Shown: positions 9,528 to 18,787 of the stretch, piece by piece
Layout of the letters: each line of letters opens with the position of its first letter
Position numbering within the stretch: the stretch's first letter is position 1
Source: Yersinia aleksiciae
GTDB taxonomy: Bacteria > Pseudomonadota > Gammaproteobacteria > Enterobacterales > Enterobacteriaceae
Length of the DNA: 64,000 nt
Reading direction: 5' to 3'
Assembly: GCF_001047675.1 (NCBI RefSeq)
Contig: NZ_CP011975.1
Location: forward strand, 3,636,073-3,700,072
Program-made: the position numbers and the translations under genes
Notes under the pieces: model-generated
Database searches by the model: none
What the model was told of the DNA's origin: nothing
The model's input: the letters and a program-made list of their open reading frames with translations, nothing else

Positions 9528-9707
9528 AGCAATACCCCCCATCAATGGAGTCAATGTGCTGTTTATACCCTGCTTATGATGGCAGCGGGTCAATAAATGA
9601 CTCTACGCCTCTATGGGCTATTTAGCAGAGTGATGAGTAGAAAGTGTCGTTTATGCCACATAATACTTGGGGGTTATTGCTGTAGTGAATCGGGCAAAGG
9701 GCGGGAA

Positions 9708-9743
9708 AGCACTGAAAGCGGTTGAGTCACCGCTTTTAGTGCT
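9708..9743 (-). terminator. Terminator hairpin downstream of poxB
   Basis: A 15-base-pair stem (AGCACTGAAAGCGGT with ACCGCTTTTAGTGCT, one G-T wobble) and a six-base loop lies about 50 bases after the poxB stop on the minus strand. The following T-run is short (TTTCCC). Confidence 0.6.
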
Positions 9744-9791
9744 AATTATTGCGTTACATTGGCGAGGATAGTCTTGACGTAACCAATCATA

Positions 9792-11513
9792 TCAACGTAA
9801 CCAATTGGTTTTTGCCAGCTCGACGACTTCATCACCACGGCCATTGATAATCGCCCTGAGCATATACAGGCTGAATCCTTTGGCCTGCTCAAATTTGATT
9901 TGTGGTGGCATCGATAGCTCCTGCTTAGCGGTGACCACATCCACCAATACCGGCCCCGGATGGGCAAATGCACTCTCCAGTGCGGCATCCAGCTCAGAGG
10001 CTTTCTCCACCCGAATGCCCTTAATGCCCGCTGCATTGGCAATGGCGGCAAAGTCTGGATTATGCAAGTCAGTGCCGTCAGTCAGATAGCCGCCCGCTTT
10101 CATCTCCATCGCCACAAATCCCAGCACACTGTTGTTGAACACCACAATTTTCACCGGCAATTTAAGTTGCGCCAGCGTGAGGAAATCGCCCATGAGCATA
10201 GTGAAACCGCCATCACCGCACAGGGCAACCACTTGCCGTTCGGGGGCGGTGGCTTGCGCGCCAATGGCTTGTGGCATGGCATTGGCCATCGAACCGTGGT
10301 TGAACGAACCTAGCAAACGCCGCTTACCGTTCATTGCAAGATAGCGGGCCGCCCACACCGTTGGGGTGCCTACATCGCAGGTGAAAATGGCATCATCCGT
10401 GGCGTGGCGGCTGATTTGCTGCGCCAGATATTGCGGATGGATGGGCTGGTTATCATTGGCGGTCGCCAGCCCGTCCAGTTCCTTGCGGGTGGTACGATAG
10501 TGCTCCAGTGCTTTTTCTAAAAATTTGTTATCACTTTTGGCTGCTAACTGCGGTAACAGCGCACGCAACGTGGTTTGGATATCACCCACCAGTGCCATAT
10601 TCACTGGGCAGTGAGCACCAATGCTGCCGGGGTTGATATCAATCTGGATGATGTTTGCATTGGTAGGATAAAAGGCGCGATAGGGGAATTGGGTGCCGAG
10701 CAACAGCAGAGTATCGGCATTCATCATGGCGTGATAACCGGAGGAAAACCCAATAAGCCCAGTCATACCTACGCTGTAAGGATTATCCCACTCAATATGT
10801 TCTTTGCCACGCAGCGCATGTACCACCGGGGCTTGCAGCATTTCCGCCAGTTTTACCACTTCATCGTGAGCATCAGCACAACCGCTACCACACATCAGGG
10901 TGATATTTTTTGCCTTATTCAGTGTTTGCGCCAAAATCGCCAACTCACTCATTGGCGGCTGAACCAGCGGCAGTTTCGGTGTTTTCCACACCACAGCCGC
11001 ATCTTCCGGCGCGGGCTGTAGCGCCACATCGCCCGGTAACACAATCACTGACACGCCACGGTTAAGAATGGCCTGGCGCATGGCGATCTCCAGCACCCGA
11101 GGCAACTGTTCTGGGTTGGAAACCAATTCACAATAGTGACTGCATTCGCGGAACAGCTCTTGCGGGTGGGTCTCCTGAAAATAACCACTGCCAATTTCGC
11201 TGGAGGGGATGTGCGCGGCAATCGCCAGCACCGGAACATGGTTGCGATGACAATCAAATAAGCCGTTGATCAGATGGAGGTTACCGGGGCCGCAGGAGCC
11301 AGCGCAGACCGCCAGTTGCCCGGTCAGTTGCGCTTCGGCACCTGCGGCGAAAGCCGCCACCTCTTCGTGGCGCGTCCCCATCCACTCGATGGTACCCATG
11401 CGGTGCAGGCTATCACTCAGACCGTTGAGTGAATCCCCTGTAACGCCCCAAATTCGCTTAACACCTGCTTGTTCCAACGTTTTTGCGACCAGTGTTGCCA
11501 CGGTTTGCTTCAT
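9792..11513 (-). CDS. poxB: Pyruvate dehydrogenase (quinone) / pyruvate oxidase
   Basis: Peripheral membrane flavoenzyme that decarboxylates pyruvate to acetate and CO2 and passes electrons to ubiquinone. The 573-residue protein has the three domains of the ThDP oxidoreductase family. The ThDP glutamate lies in [15 protein letters not shown] (about residue 50), the FAD-binding middle domain spans about 180-340, and the C-terminal ThDP-binding motif [20 protein letters not shown] starts near residue 433. The extreme C terminus, which mediates lipid binding in E. coli PoxB, is present. A good GAGGGA ribosome site precedes the ATG. It is separated from hcr by only 177 bases that include a tandem repeat. 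Confidence 0.95.
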   Translation of the reverse strand: MKQTVATLVAKTLEQAGVKRIWGVTGDSLNGLSDSLHRMGTIEWMGTRHEEVAAFAAGAEAQLTGQLAVCAGSCGPGNLHLINGLFDCHRNHVPVLAIAAHIPSSEIGSGYFQETHPQELFRECSHYCELVSNPEQLPRVLEIAMRQAILNRGVSVIVLPGDVALQPAPEDAAVVWKTPKLPLVQPPMSELAILAQTLNKAKNITLMCGSGCADAHDEVVKLAEMLQAPVVHALRGKEHIEWDNPYSVGMTGLIGFSSGYHAMMNADTLLLLGTQFPYRAFYPTNANIIQIDINPGSIGAHCPVNMALVGDIQTTLRALLPQLAAKSDNKFLEKALEHYRTTRKELDGLATANDNQPIHPQYLAQQISRHATDDAIFTCDVGTPTVWAARYLAMNGKRRLLGSFNHGSMANAMPQAIGAQATAPERQVVALCGDGGFTMLMGDFLTLAQLKLPVKIVVFNNSVLGFVAMEMKAGGYLTDGTDLHNPDFAAIANAAGIKGIRVEKASELDAALESAFAHPGPVLVDVVTAKQELSMPPQIKFEQAKGFSLYMLRAIINGRGDEVVELAKTNWLR

Positions 11514-11560
11514 AGTTGTTCCCTCAAGGATTAATGGCGAGTCATTATTCTATGAGGTCA

Positions 11561-11569
11561 AAGTATGGC
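11561..11569 (-). promoter_or_regulatory. Candidate RpoS-type -10 of poxB
   Basis: On the minus strand the bases read GCCATACTT, close to the sigma-S extended -10 consensus (KCTAYACTTAA), about 48 bases before the poxB start codon. E. coli poxB is sigma-S dependent, so the match is expected; no transcript start was mapped here. Confidence 0.4.
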
Positions 11570-11611
11570 GCGTTTAACAATTATTGCCCCATTAACGGTG
11601 TGAATTGCCCC

Positions 11612-11683
11612 ATTAATAGCGCGGATAGCACTAATAGCGCGGATAGTATTAATGGAGCAAATAGTATTAATGGAGCAGCAAGC
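11612..11683. repeat. Four-copy 18-bp tandem repeat between hcr and poxB
   Basis: Four consecutive 18-base units read attaatagcgcggatagc, actaatagcgcggatagt, attaatggagcaaatagt and attaatggagcagcaagc. Units 1-2 and units 3-4 form two closer pairs. Just upstream, attgccccattaa occurs twice with a 21-base period (11584 and 11605). The array lies between the hcr stop codon (11691) and the candidate poxB promoter. Confidence 0.85.
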
Positions 11684-11690
11684 AGGGCGG

Positions 11691-12749
11691 TTACGCCAGT
11701 TGGAGATCGCCCTGTAGCTGGCAACTGCAAGCCAGCACATAGCCTTGGGCAATCTCGTCGGGGGTTAGCGTCATAGTGCTGGTGGTGGTGTATTCACCGT
11801 GCAGAATGCGTGTCTTACACGAACCACAGACCCCTGCGCGGCAGGCCGCCATCACCGGAACTTTATGTTGTTCCAGTGCAAACAGCAGTGATGTGCCGAC
11901 CGGGACTTTCACACTGCGCAGCGGATGGCTAATGGTCATTATCAATTCATTGCTGGTATCGATAGCGTCATCGGCAGTGCGGAACTGCTCTTTTTGGAAA
12001 TGTTCGGCTGGAACGGATTGCTCACGGCAATATTGCTCAACCCAATCCATATAGGGGGCAGGGCCGCAGGTCATCACGCGGCGGCGGCTGATATCTGGCG
12101 CAACCTGCTGCATGATTTGAGTCGTGATCCTGCCGGTGATAAAACCCGCCGTTGCTGCGGATTCCGCCACCAAGCTGAGCTGTAATTGCTGCGGATAGCG
12201 CTGCAATAAGCCTTGCCACTCATCGGCAAAGATCACATCGGCCGGTGAGCGTACATTAAAAATTACCCGAATATCCGCGTGCGCACGTCGTGCCAGCAGG
12301 TCACGACACATCGACATCACTGGGGTGACACCGCAACCGGCAGCCAACATCAGGTAGTGGTCATCATCAGCATGGGCGCAGGTAAACTCCCCTTGAGCCG
12401 CAGAAAGCCACAGATAATCGCCCACGCTCACCTGCTGAGTCAGCCAGTTGGAACCCTCACCATCGGCTAAACAACGCACCGTGAGTTGGATAAAGGGGCT
12501 GAGTCCGGGTGTGGAGGAAAGTGTATACGCGCGCAGGGTTTCATCACTGTTACGAATACTAACCAGAGCATATTGCCCCGGCAGATAAGGGTAAAAATCG
12601 TGGTTAATCAACCGCAGACTCCAGACGTCGGGCGTCTCTTGCACGATGGAGTGGATTTGCATGCGGTTAGGGCAGAGGGCGGTTGGGCAGTCACTTGGGA
12701 TAAAATCAGCACTTGAGATAACAGGGGTGCTTGGGGTCAAATCGGTCAT
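11691..12749 (-). CDS. hcr: NADH oxidoreductase Hcr
   Basis: Electron-donating reductase for the hybrid-cluster protein Hcp. The 352-residue product starting MTDLTPSTPVISS has an FAD domain (LRAYTLSSTPGLS, FAD-binding RxYS motif), an NAD domain (LMLAAGCGVTPVMSM) and a C-terminal plant-type [2Fe-2S] ferredoxin domain (CRAGVCGSCKTRI, with a later LACSC). An upstream in-frame extension of 29 residues is possible but has no support. It follows hcp on the minus strand after 129 bases that contain a 10-base-pair hairpin. The hcp-hcr pairing matches E. coli. Confidence 0.93.
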   Translation of the reverse strand: MTDLTPSTPVISSADFIPSDCPTALCPNRMQIHSIVQETPDVWSLRLINHDFYPYLPGQYALVSIRNSDETLRAYTLSSTPGLSPFIQLTVRCLADGEGSNWLTQQVSVGDYLWLSAAQGEFTCAHADDDHYLMLAAGCGVTPVMSMCRDLLARRAHADIRVIFNVRSPADVIFADEWQGLLQRYPQQLQLSLVAESAATAGFITGRITTQIMQQVAPDISRRRVMTCGPAPYMDWVEQYCREQSVPAEHFQKEQFRTADDAIDTSNELIMTISHPLRSVKVPVGTSLLFALEQHKVPVMAACRAGVCGSCKTRILHGEYTTTSTMTLTPDEIAQGYVLACSCQLQGDLQLA

Positions 12750-12798
12750 TGGGGCCTCACAGCGAATCAGGTCATTCTCGAGCAAAAACCACTCATCA

Positions 12799-12835
12799 TG
12801 CCCAGCCAATGGCGTTAAACCGCACTGGCTGGGCA
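12799..12835 (-). promoter_or_regulatory. Intercistronic hairpin hcp-hcr
   Basis: A perfect 10-base inverted repeat TGCCCAGCCA / TGGCTGGGCA with a 17-base loop lies between the hcp stop and the hcr start. There is no T-run after it, so it may tune hcr expression or protect the hcp mRNA rather than terminate fully. Confidence 0.5.
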
Positions 12836-12878
12836 AGCTGTTATTGCTTCATTATTTAGGGCTTACTTGCCTCAGGTT

Positions 12879-14531
12879 TTAACTGCCCAAAATCTCGTTC
12901 ATATCCTGTTCTACGGTGGTAATAGGCCGCATACCAAATTTCTCGTACAGAATCCCCATCAGGTTGTCCGTCAGGAAGCCAGGCGCGGTCGGGCCGGTAT
13001 AGATATTTTTGACACCCAGTGACAGCAAGGTCAGGAGGATAACAATGGCTTTTTGTTCGAACCATGACAGCACCAGACTGAGCGGCAGGTCATTGACGGT
13101 ACAGCCCAATTTTTCTGATAATTTTACCGCTAGCATGATGGCTGAGTAAGCATCATTACATTGACCGACATCCAGCAGGCGCGGTAATCCCTCCAGCGTG
13201 CCGAAATCCAGCTTATTGAAGCGATATTTACCGCAGGCCAGGGTCATAATGATGCAATCTTGCGGCACACTGCGGGCAAAATCGGTGAAATAGCTGCGTT
13301 CTGTGCGGCTACCATCACAGCCCCCGACCAAAAAGACATGGCGCAGTTTTTTAGTGGCGACCAGATCAATCACGGTATCCGCCGCGTTCAGCAGGGTTTG
13401 ACGGCCAAAACCGACGGTAATCAGATGCTCCAGCTCATTGTACGGGAAGCCCGCCATACCCAATGCCTGATCGATGACCTGCGCGAAATCGTCGCCTTCC
13501 AGATGGTTCACACCCGGCCAGCCAACAATGCTGCGGGTCCAGATACGGTCGCCGTAATTGCCCACATTGGGGTCAATGATACAGTTGGACGTCATCAGAA
13601 TCGGGCCAGGGAATTTGGCGAATTCTGTCTGCTGATTCTGCCAGCCACTGCCGTAGTTACCCACCAGATGTGAGTAGCGTTTTAACTCTGGGTAGCCGTG
13701 AGCGGGCAGCATTTCACCGTGGGTATAAATGTTAACCCCGGTTCCCTCGGTCTGCTCCAGCAGCATTTGTAAGTCTTTGAGATCATGGCCGGAGATCAAA
13801 ATGGCTTTACCCGCCACCGGACGCACGTTAACGGCTGTGGGTTGTGGGTCGCCGTAAGCTTGGGTTTCGCCAGCGTCCAAAATCGCCATAACGTTGAAGT
13901 TCATCTTGCCAATGCCCATGGCGTTATTCAGCAGGGTGTCGACGTCGCGTGGCTGTGTACCTAACCACGCCATATAGGCATGATATTCAGCGTAAATCTG
14001 CTCATCGTGCTGACCCAGCACATGGGCGTGTTCCATATAGGCTGCCGCCCCTTTCAGGCCATACAAACAGAGCATCCGCAGACCATGGATATCGTCACCG
14101 ATCTCCGCTTTGTCGCTGTTCAGGGCGAATTGTTGCGATTGCTGTTGCAGGGTCGGGATGTCATCTGACAACAGTTGCAGCTCAGCTAATGGGTGATCAA
14201 CGGTGATAGTGCTGTCGAGCAAGCGGCAACGGATAGCCAGTGATTGGCGTAGCAAGATGGCTTCTTTGGCGTAACCGATAATTCTGTCTGAATCGAAATT
14301 CACATTGGTGAGGGTCGAGAAGAAGGCTCTGGGTGCAAAGCTGTCAATCTGATGATCAACGATGCCAACTTCGCGTGCTGTCAATGCCCAAGCGGAAAGC
14401 CCTTGCAGGACGGCAACTAATAAGTCTTGTAAATCAGAGGTCTCAGCGGTTTTTCCGCACATCCCCTGCGCGTAGGAGCAGCCGTTACCCGCAGGTGTTC
14501 GGATGGTTTGTTCACATTGCACACAGAACAT
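12879..14531 (-). CDS. hcp: Hydroxylamine reductase / hybrid-cluster protein
   Basis: Cytoplasmic iron-sulphur protein that reduces hydroxylamine in vitro and, in E. coli, acts as a high-affinity NO reductase. The 550-residue protein starts [18 protein letters not shown], giving the N-terminal cluster cysteines at 3, 6, 18 and 25. The hybrid-cluster ligands are present further on (motifs LILISGHD-type [44 protein letters not shown]). It is the first gene of hcp-hcr and has an NsrR-type operator just upstream of its ribosome site, so expression should rise on nitrosative stress. Confidence 0.95.
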   Translation of the reverse strand: MFCVQCEQTIRTPAGNGCSYAQGMCGKTAETSDLQDLLVAVLQGLSAWALTAREVGIVDHQIDSFAPRAFFSTLTNVNFDSDRIIGYAKEAILLRQSLAIRCRLLDSTITVDHPLAELQLLSDDIPTLQQQSQQFALNSDKAEIGDDIHGLRMLCLYGLKGAAAYMEHAHVLGQHDEQIYAEYHAYMAWLGTQPRDVDTLLNNAMGIGKMNFNVMAILDAGETQAYGDPQPTAVNVRPVAGKAILISGHDLKDLQMLLEQTEGTGVNIYTHGEMLPAHGYPELKRYSHLVGNYGSGWQNQQTEFAKFPGPILMTSNCIIDPNVGNYGDRIWTRSIVGWPGVNHLEGDDFAQVIDQALGMAGFPYNELEHLITVGFGRQTLLNAADTVIDLVATKKLRHVFLVGGCDGSRTERSYFTDFARSVPQDCIIMTLACGKYRFNKLDFGTLEGLPRLLDVGQCNDAYSAIMLAVKLSEKLGCTVNDLPLSLVLSWFEQKAIVILLTLLSLGVKNIYTGPTAPGFLTDNLMGILYEKFGMRPITTVEQDMNEILGS

Positions 14532-14548
14532 AATTATTTTTCCTTTTA

Positions 14549-14571
14549 AAAGTGCATTTATAATGCATGTT
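14549..14571. promoter_or_regulatory. NsrR-type operator upstream of hcp
   Basis: The bases AAAGTGCATTT, a central A, and TAATGCATGTT form an 11-1-11 dyad matching the known NsrR site (AANATGCATTT N AAATGCATNTT) at all but two defined positions. It lies 18-40 bases before the hcp start codon. NsrR is the NO-sensing repressor of hcp in E. coli. Confidence 0.8.
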
Positions 14572-14632
14572 TAAAAGCATAGAGGGGCAAAGCGGGTTTA
14601 AAAAGGCTTTTCTAATGCAACTTTAACTTGTT

Positions 14633-14646
14633 TTGATTTGGCGCAA
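14633..14646. promoter_or_regulatory. Possible FNR half-site upstream of hcp
   Basis: TTGATTTGGCGCAA keeps one perfect FNR half-site (TTGAT) and a degenerate second half (CGCAA against ATCAA), about 100 bases before hcp. FNR activation of hcp is known in E. coli; the match here is only suggestive. Confidence 0.35.
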
Positions 14647-14728
14647 CTTTTGCTGCGAATGAGAACTTATTCAGTTTTAGGCAGGAGTCATGCGCAGTGA
14701 ATCGGATAATCCACTGCGCAGAAGAGGC

Positions 14729-15628
14729 TTATGACGAAAAGAAGGCGATCAATATTGGGGCCAGCAGACTCAGTAAGAAGCCGTGGACGATCGCGGCAGG
14801 GACCATTTCCAGCCCGCCACTGCGCTGCAATACCGGCAGCGTAAAGTCCATTGAGGTTGCACCGCACAAGCCCAGTGCGGTGGAGCGACTGCTGCGTACC
14901 AGTGTTGGGATCAGCATGATGGCCACTAATTCTCGCGCCAGATCATTGAAGAACGCGGCGCTACCAATCACGGGGCCAAATGCATCAGTCAGCAAAATAC
15001 CTGACAGCGAATACCAGCCAAAGCCAGAAGCCATCGCCAGCCCCGTCTTAATCGGCAAACCCATCAGCAGCGCGGCGAGCAAGCCACCGAGCAAGGCACT
15101 GATACCGACGACAAATGCCACGATAGTTCCACGGCGATTTAGCACGATCTGGCGCAGTGTCATGCCACTGTTACGTAATTGAATACCCACTAAAAATAGC
15201 AGGAAAATCAGTGCTAGCTCGCTACCTTTGGCTGCAAATTGCAACCACGCCCATTGGCTTAAACCCAGCAGGAAACCGATAATGACTACGCCACATAATT
15301 TCAGGGATTCCAGTGCCATATGTAGCCGTGAGGGCAATGCTTCCTGACGGTGAGTATTTTTCCACGGCAATTTGCGTTCGAGTAAAAATAGCCCGAGTAA
15401 ATTGGCACAAAAAATACAGAGAAAAAAGACTGCGGTGTACTGGAAAATAAGCAGCAAGTTAGCGCTGAGGTTTTCCAGAAATGCCAGACTGATCCCCATA
15501 AAGAATAAAATCACGTAGACCATCCAGCTTAATAAGCGGTTGATCAATTGAATTAATGACTTGCGGCTAAGTGGGATCAGATAACCAATAATTAATGGCA
15601 AAAGAATGATCAGTAATCCGGAATACAC
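14729..15628 (-). CDS. lysO: Lysine exporter LysO
   Basis: Inner-membrane exporter of L-lysine, formerly YbjE. The 299-residue length and eight or so hydrophobic helices match E. coli LysO, including conserved stretches FFMGISLAFLENL, MALESLKLCGVVIIGF, MASGFGWYSLSGILLTDAFG and LGLCGATSMDFTLPVLQR. The start codon is GTG (15626-15628, minus strand) with AGGA about 11 bases upstream. An ERIC element ends directly at that ribosome site, so the leader or promoter of this gene has been replaced or extended by repeat DNA. E. coli lysO is activated by ArgP; no site was read here. The E. coli neighbour aqpZ is absent. Confidence 0.93.
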   Translation of the reverse strand: MYSGLLIILLPLIIGYLIPLSRKSLIQLINRLLSWMVYVILFFMGISLAFLENLSANLLLIFQYTAVFFLCIFCANLLGLFLLERKLPWKNTHRQEALPSRLHMALESLKLCGVVIIGFLLGLSQWAWLQFAAKGSELALIFLLFLVGIQLRNSGMTLRQIVLNRRGTIVAFVVGISALLGGLLAALLMGLPIKTGLAMASGFGWYSLSGILLTDAFGPVIGSAAFFNDLARELVAIMLIPTLVRSSRSTALGLCGATSMDFTLPVLQRSGGLEMVPAAIVHGFLLSLLAPILIAFFSS

Positions 15629-15642
15629 GAGTTGTACCGTCC

Positions 15643-15769
15643 TATACCCTTCTTCATTGACGTTATTGCGCTGTTAGCTGCATTCACTCACCCGAATCAC
15701 TTACCTAGGTAAGCTCATTGGGATTCATTCGTTTGCTGCCTGACTGTAACGTTAATGACTTTGGGTATT
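15643..15769. repeat. Full-length ERIC element, 127 bp
   Basis: It begins TATACCC and ends GGGTATT, with the diagnostic centre TCACTTACCTAGGTAAGCTC and flanking CACTCACCC and GGGATTCAT, which match the standard ERIC primer sequences. The size of 127 bases is that of the canonical element. It lies in the lysO-ybjD divergent gap and abuts the lysO ribosome site. Confidence 0.92.
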
Positions 15770-15966
15770 ATGAGCTGATGAATAATGGGCTGTGGCGCAA
15801 TAAGCTATCTAAAATTACCCGCAGAGTAAAGCAGCATGCATTGTAGCGCGGCACTTGACGCGTAAGGTTTTTTTGCATCTGTCGGCAAGATAATCCGCTA
15901 TGCTTGCCGAGTTAACAGTGTTATCTAGTAGTATCAGTATGAATAAATTCGCATCGGAGGCGCAGC

Positions 15967-17631
15967 ATGTATCTTGAACGCGTAGATATAGTCGGTTTTC
16001 GCGGTATCAATCGTATTTCATTGAACCTTGATGATAATACTGTGCTGGTCGGTGAGAACGCCTGGGGTAAATCCAGCCTATTAGATGCCCTTACATTACT
16101 TTTATCCCCCGAACCGCAACTTTACCATTTCACCGTGCAAGATTTTTATTATCCGGCAGGGGATGAGAGCGCTAAAGAGCGCCATTTGCAGGTTATTTTC
16201 ACTTTTTGTGAAAAAGATATTGGCCATTGGCGTGCGCCTCGTTATCGCCAATTAGCCCCACTTTGGATAAATCATGACGATGGTTTACATCGTATTTATT
16301 ATCGGGTTGAGGGGGAGTTGGCTGACGATGGGACCGTCTGCACTTGGCGTACATTCCTCGATTTAGAAGGGCAGCCTCTGGCTTTGCATGATATTGAAAA
16401 GCTGGCACGAGGCGTTATTCGTATCCATCCGGTATTGCGCTTACGGGATGCGCGCTTTATGCGTCGACTCCGCAGTACCGCCGACGAAAACAGTCATCAG
16501 CCAGATAAAGTGGCACTGAATCAGCAGTTGGATCAATTAAGCCGCGAGTTAGTGCGTAATCCGCAAAAACTGACCAATACTGAACTGCGCCAAGGGTTGG
16601 TGGCGATGCGCCAACTGCTGGAACACTATTTTGCCGAGCAAGGAACGCAATCTGTTACTTTGCGTAATCACCGCTATAGCCCACAACCAGAGCGAGAAGC
16701 CTGGCAGGCCCTCGACAGCATCAATCGCATGGTGGCTGAACCTAATAGTCGCAGTATGCGGTTGATACTCTTAGGGATGTTCTCAACGTTACTGCAAGCC
16801 AAAGGCTCACTCAGCCTGGATCCTCATGCGCGGCCATTGCTGCTGGTCGAAGACCCAGAAACCCGCTTGCACCCCATTATGCTGTCGGTCGCGTGGGGTC
16901 TGCTCAGCCAGTTACCATTGCAACGTATCACCACCACAAACTCCGGTGAGTTAGTCTCTTTGGTGCCGATAGAGAGTATTTGTCGGCTGGTGCGTGAATC
17001 CTCTAGAGTGGCGACTTACCGCATTGGCCCGCGCGGCATGAGCGCGGAAGATAGCCGTCGCATCGCGTTTCATATTCGCTTCAACCGCCCCTCGGCTTTA
17101 TTTGCCCGCTGCTGGCTATTGGTAGAAGGTGAAACTGAGATCTGGTTGCTCAATGAGCTGGCTCGCCAGTGTGGTCATCACTTTGAAGCGGAAGGTGTCA
17201 AGGTGATTGAGTTTGCTCAGAGTGGCTTACGACCCCTGCTGAAGTATGCCAACCGCATGGGTATCCAGTGGCATGTTCTGACAGATGGTGATGATGCGGG
17301 TAAAAAGTATGCCGACACCGTACGTAATATGGCGGACACTGGGCGTGACCACGAACGGGATCGTCTGACCATCTTACCCGCTCCGGATATGGAGCACTTT
17401 TTATATCGCGCGGGGTTTGATGCGGTTTATCACCGAGTATCGGGTATTCCGATGAATGCCAAGATGCAGCCGCGCAGGGTGATTGAAAAGGCCATCCATC
17501 GCACCTCCAAACCGGATCTGGCCATTGAAGTCACCAATCAGGCCAGAGAGTGGGGGGGCGAATCTATTCCCCCATTACTGAAAAAGATGTTTTCTCGTGT
17601 CGTTTGGTTGGCGCGAGGTCGGGCTGATTAG
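15967..17631 (+). CDS. ybjD: OLD-family ATP-dependent nuclease YbjD
   Basis: Predicted OLD-type protein: an N-terminal ABC/SMC-like ATPase joined to a C-terminal Toprim nuclease domain. Walker A is GENAWGKSSLLD (residues 28-39), the Walker B/signature-like region is PLLLVEDPETRLHPIMLSV (about 294-312), and the Toprim acidic motifs are LLVEGETEIWLL (about 385-396) and LTDGDDAGKKYAD (about 438-450). Length 554 is typical of enterobacterial YbjD. It stands alone, with no adjacent UvrD-like helicase, so it belongs with the solitary OLD proteins rather than Gabija-type pairs. Relatives such as phage P2 OLD exclude other phages; whether YbjD does so is unknown. The ATG follows a GGAGGCGCAGC ribosome site. 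Confidence 0.88.
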   Translation: MYLERVDIVGFRGINRISLNLDDNTVLVGENAWGKSSLLDALTLLLSPEPQLYHFTVQDFYYPAGDESAKERHLQVIFTFCEKDIGHWRAPRYRQLAPLWINHDDGLHRIYYRVEGELADDGTVCTWRTFLDLEGQPLALHDIEKLARGVIRIHPVLRLRDARFMRRLRSTADENSHQPDKVALNQQLDQLSRELVRNPQKLTNTELRQGLVAMRQLLEHYFAEQGTQSVTLRNHRYSPQPEREAWQALDSINRMVAEPNSRSMRLILLGMFSTLLQAKGSLSLDPHARPLLLVEDPETRLHPIMLSVAWGLLSQLPLQRITTTNSGELVSLVPIESICRLVRESSRVATYRIGPRGMSAEDSRRIAFHIRFNRPSALFARCWLLVEGETEIWLLNELARQCGHHFEAEGVKVIEFAQSGLRPLLKYANRMGIQWHVLTDGDDAGKKYADTVRNMADTGRDHERDRLTILPAPDMEHFLYRAGFDAVYHRVSGIPMNAKMQPRRVIEKAIHRTSKPDLAIEVTNQAREWGGESIPPLLKKMFSRVVWLARGRAD

Positions 17632-17647
17632 CAGTAGGAGGCTAGAG

Positions 17648-18613
17648 TCACTCGATTATAAAATGTGCGGCTAACCCATCTTCGAGTTGCTCCAGAAGTT
17701 GATAGCGACGGCGATATTCCGCGCGTTTTTTGCTAGCAATATCTTCAATCGACTTACGTGCAATCTGTACGGGTAAGCTGAAATAACCTTTTTCGCACTT
17801 TTCTCCCCCCAGTGAGTGCCAGAAACTATCGTAATCCGCATGTAATTTATCTTTTTTCTTCGCTCGATAACGCCAGTTTTGGTAAATGTGTGTGCCATTC
17901 CCGACGGCAATAATTTGTGTTATCCCCATCAGTTTTGCCAAGGAGCAGGCGGCTTCTAATACCAGACGTTTAGGAAATAGCCCATGACATGCTTTGGTAC
18001 TAAGGTGAATTTCGCTATGGGGGGTTTCATTATCCGCTCCTTGTAAGCCGCCAATAAACAGTGTTTGTTGCTGCTGATAATAAAATAGGCTGAAAGTCAG
18101 CACCGCCAACGTTTGTTGTTGCTCATTGGTCAGCATCAGCGTAATTTCGCCCTCCTTATTGAATTTTGGAATCGCGGCCAAATAAAGAAAATACTTTTTC
18201 TCATTCTTGCCTGCTAACTCAGTCAATTTATAAGGCGAATGGTGTAAATAGTTGTGCAGCAATGATGCTGGCATACATTGATTTATTAACTGAAAATGGT
18301 CCTGCAGTGCCGCCAGCTTTTGACGGTTATTGAATGTATTAGCCAAATAAGGACGCTGTAATTTACAAGGTAAATCAGGCTGGTCGCGTAACATTCTATT
18401 TAGAAAGGGCTGCTTCACCAGTATAGCTAACAGGTTTAGGGTCAGTTTGGGATGAATTATGGTTCTGGCGATAAATTTAAGCCGAAACTGCAATTTATGC
18501 CATGAACCACCCAATGCCTGGTTACCTTTGAATAGCAACGCAATTAATCCCCAACAGTTAAGATTATTAGGATTTGATTTGATGTTTTCGGTGCTTTGCA
18601 TGATTAAAACCAT
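17648..18613 (-). CDS. ybjX: VirK/YbjX family protein (DUF535)
   Basis: Cytoplasmic protein of the VirK/YbjX family, function not established; Salmonella and Shigella relatives are linked to virulence and to antimicrobial-peptide resistance. The 321-residue product shows the family core GGLQGADNETPHSEI, ATKACHGLFPKRLV-like TKACHGLFPKRLVLEA, IIAVGNGTHIYQNWRYR and a basic, arginine/lysine-rich C terminus (KKRAEYRRRYQLLEQ). The first ATG gives MVLIMQSTEN; the second, four codons on, is equally possible. It converges with ybjD and is divergent from macA. No perfect PhoP box was found upstream. Confidence 0.83.
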   Translation of the reverse strand: MVLIMQSTENIKSNPNNLNCWGLIALLFKGNQALGGSWHKLQFRLKFIARTIIHPKLTLNLLAILVKQPFLNRMLRDQPDLPCKLQRPYLANTFNNRQKLAALQDHFQLINQCMPASLLHNYLHHSPYKLTELAGKNEKKYFLYLAAIPKFNKEGEITLMLTNEQQQTLAVLTFSLFYYQQQQTLFIGGLQGADNETPHSEIHLSTKACHGLFPKRLVLEAACSLAKLMGITQIIAVGNGTHIYQNWRYRAKKKDKLHADYDSFWHSLGGEKCEKGYFSLPVQIARKSIEDIASKKRAEYRRRYQLLEQLEDGLAAHFIIE

Positions 18614-18787
18614 TTTCTCACTGAATTTTCGCGCTATTGGAACAAAAGGGAACTAAACAGTGTGTCAATGCATCTTAGGATTCACCGATAGCACGGTGGT
18701 ATTAAGATTTCGTTTAGTTAAATGAGAATTCCCGATGGTAATTTCGGCAATTTAAAGAAGATAAAATAAAGGAAGGTACTTGATTTG

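Noticed and set aside
11516..11776. An 86-residue plus-strand frame with a repeating Ser-Ile-Asn-Gly-Ala-Asn pattern
   Set aside because: The pattern arises from the 18-base tandem repeat; the frame is antisense to both poxB and hcr ends and has no start signal.
15967..18613. ybjD plus ybjX as a two-gene defence system
   Set aside because: The genes converge rather than form an operon, and both sit in the conserved enterobacterial order with other partners.
18614..18784. PhoP boxes in the ybjX-macA gap
   Set aside because: Single GTTTA half-sites occur on each strand but no properly spaced second half is present.
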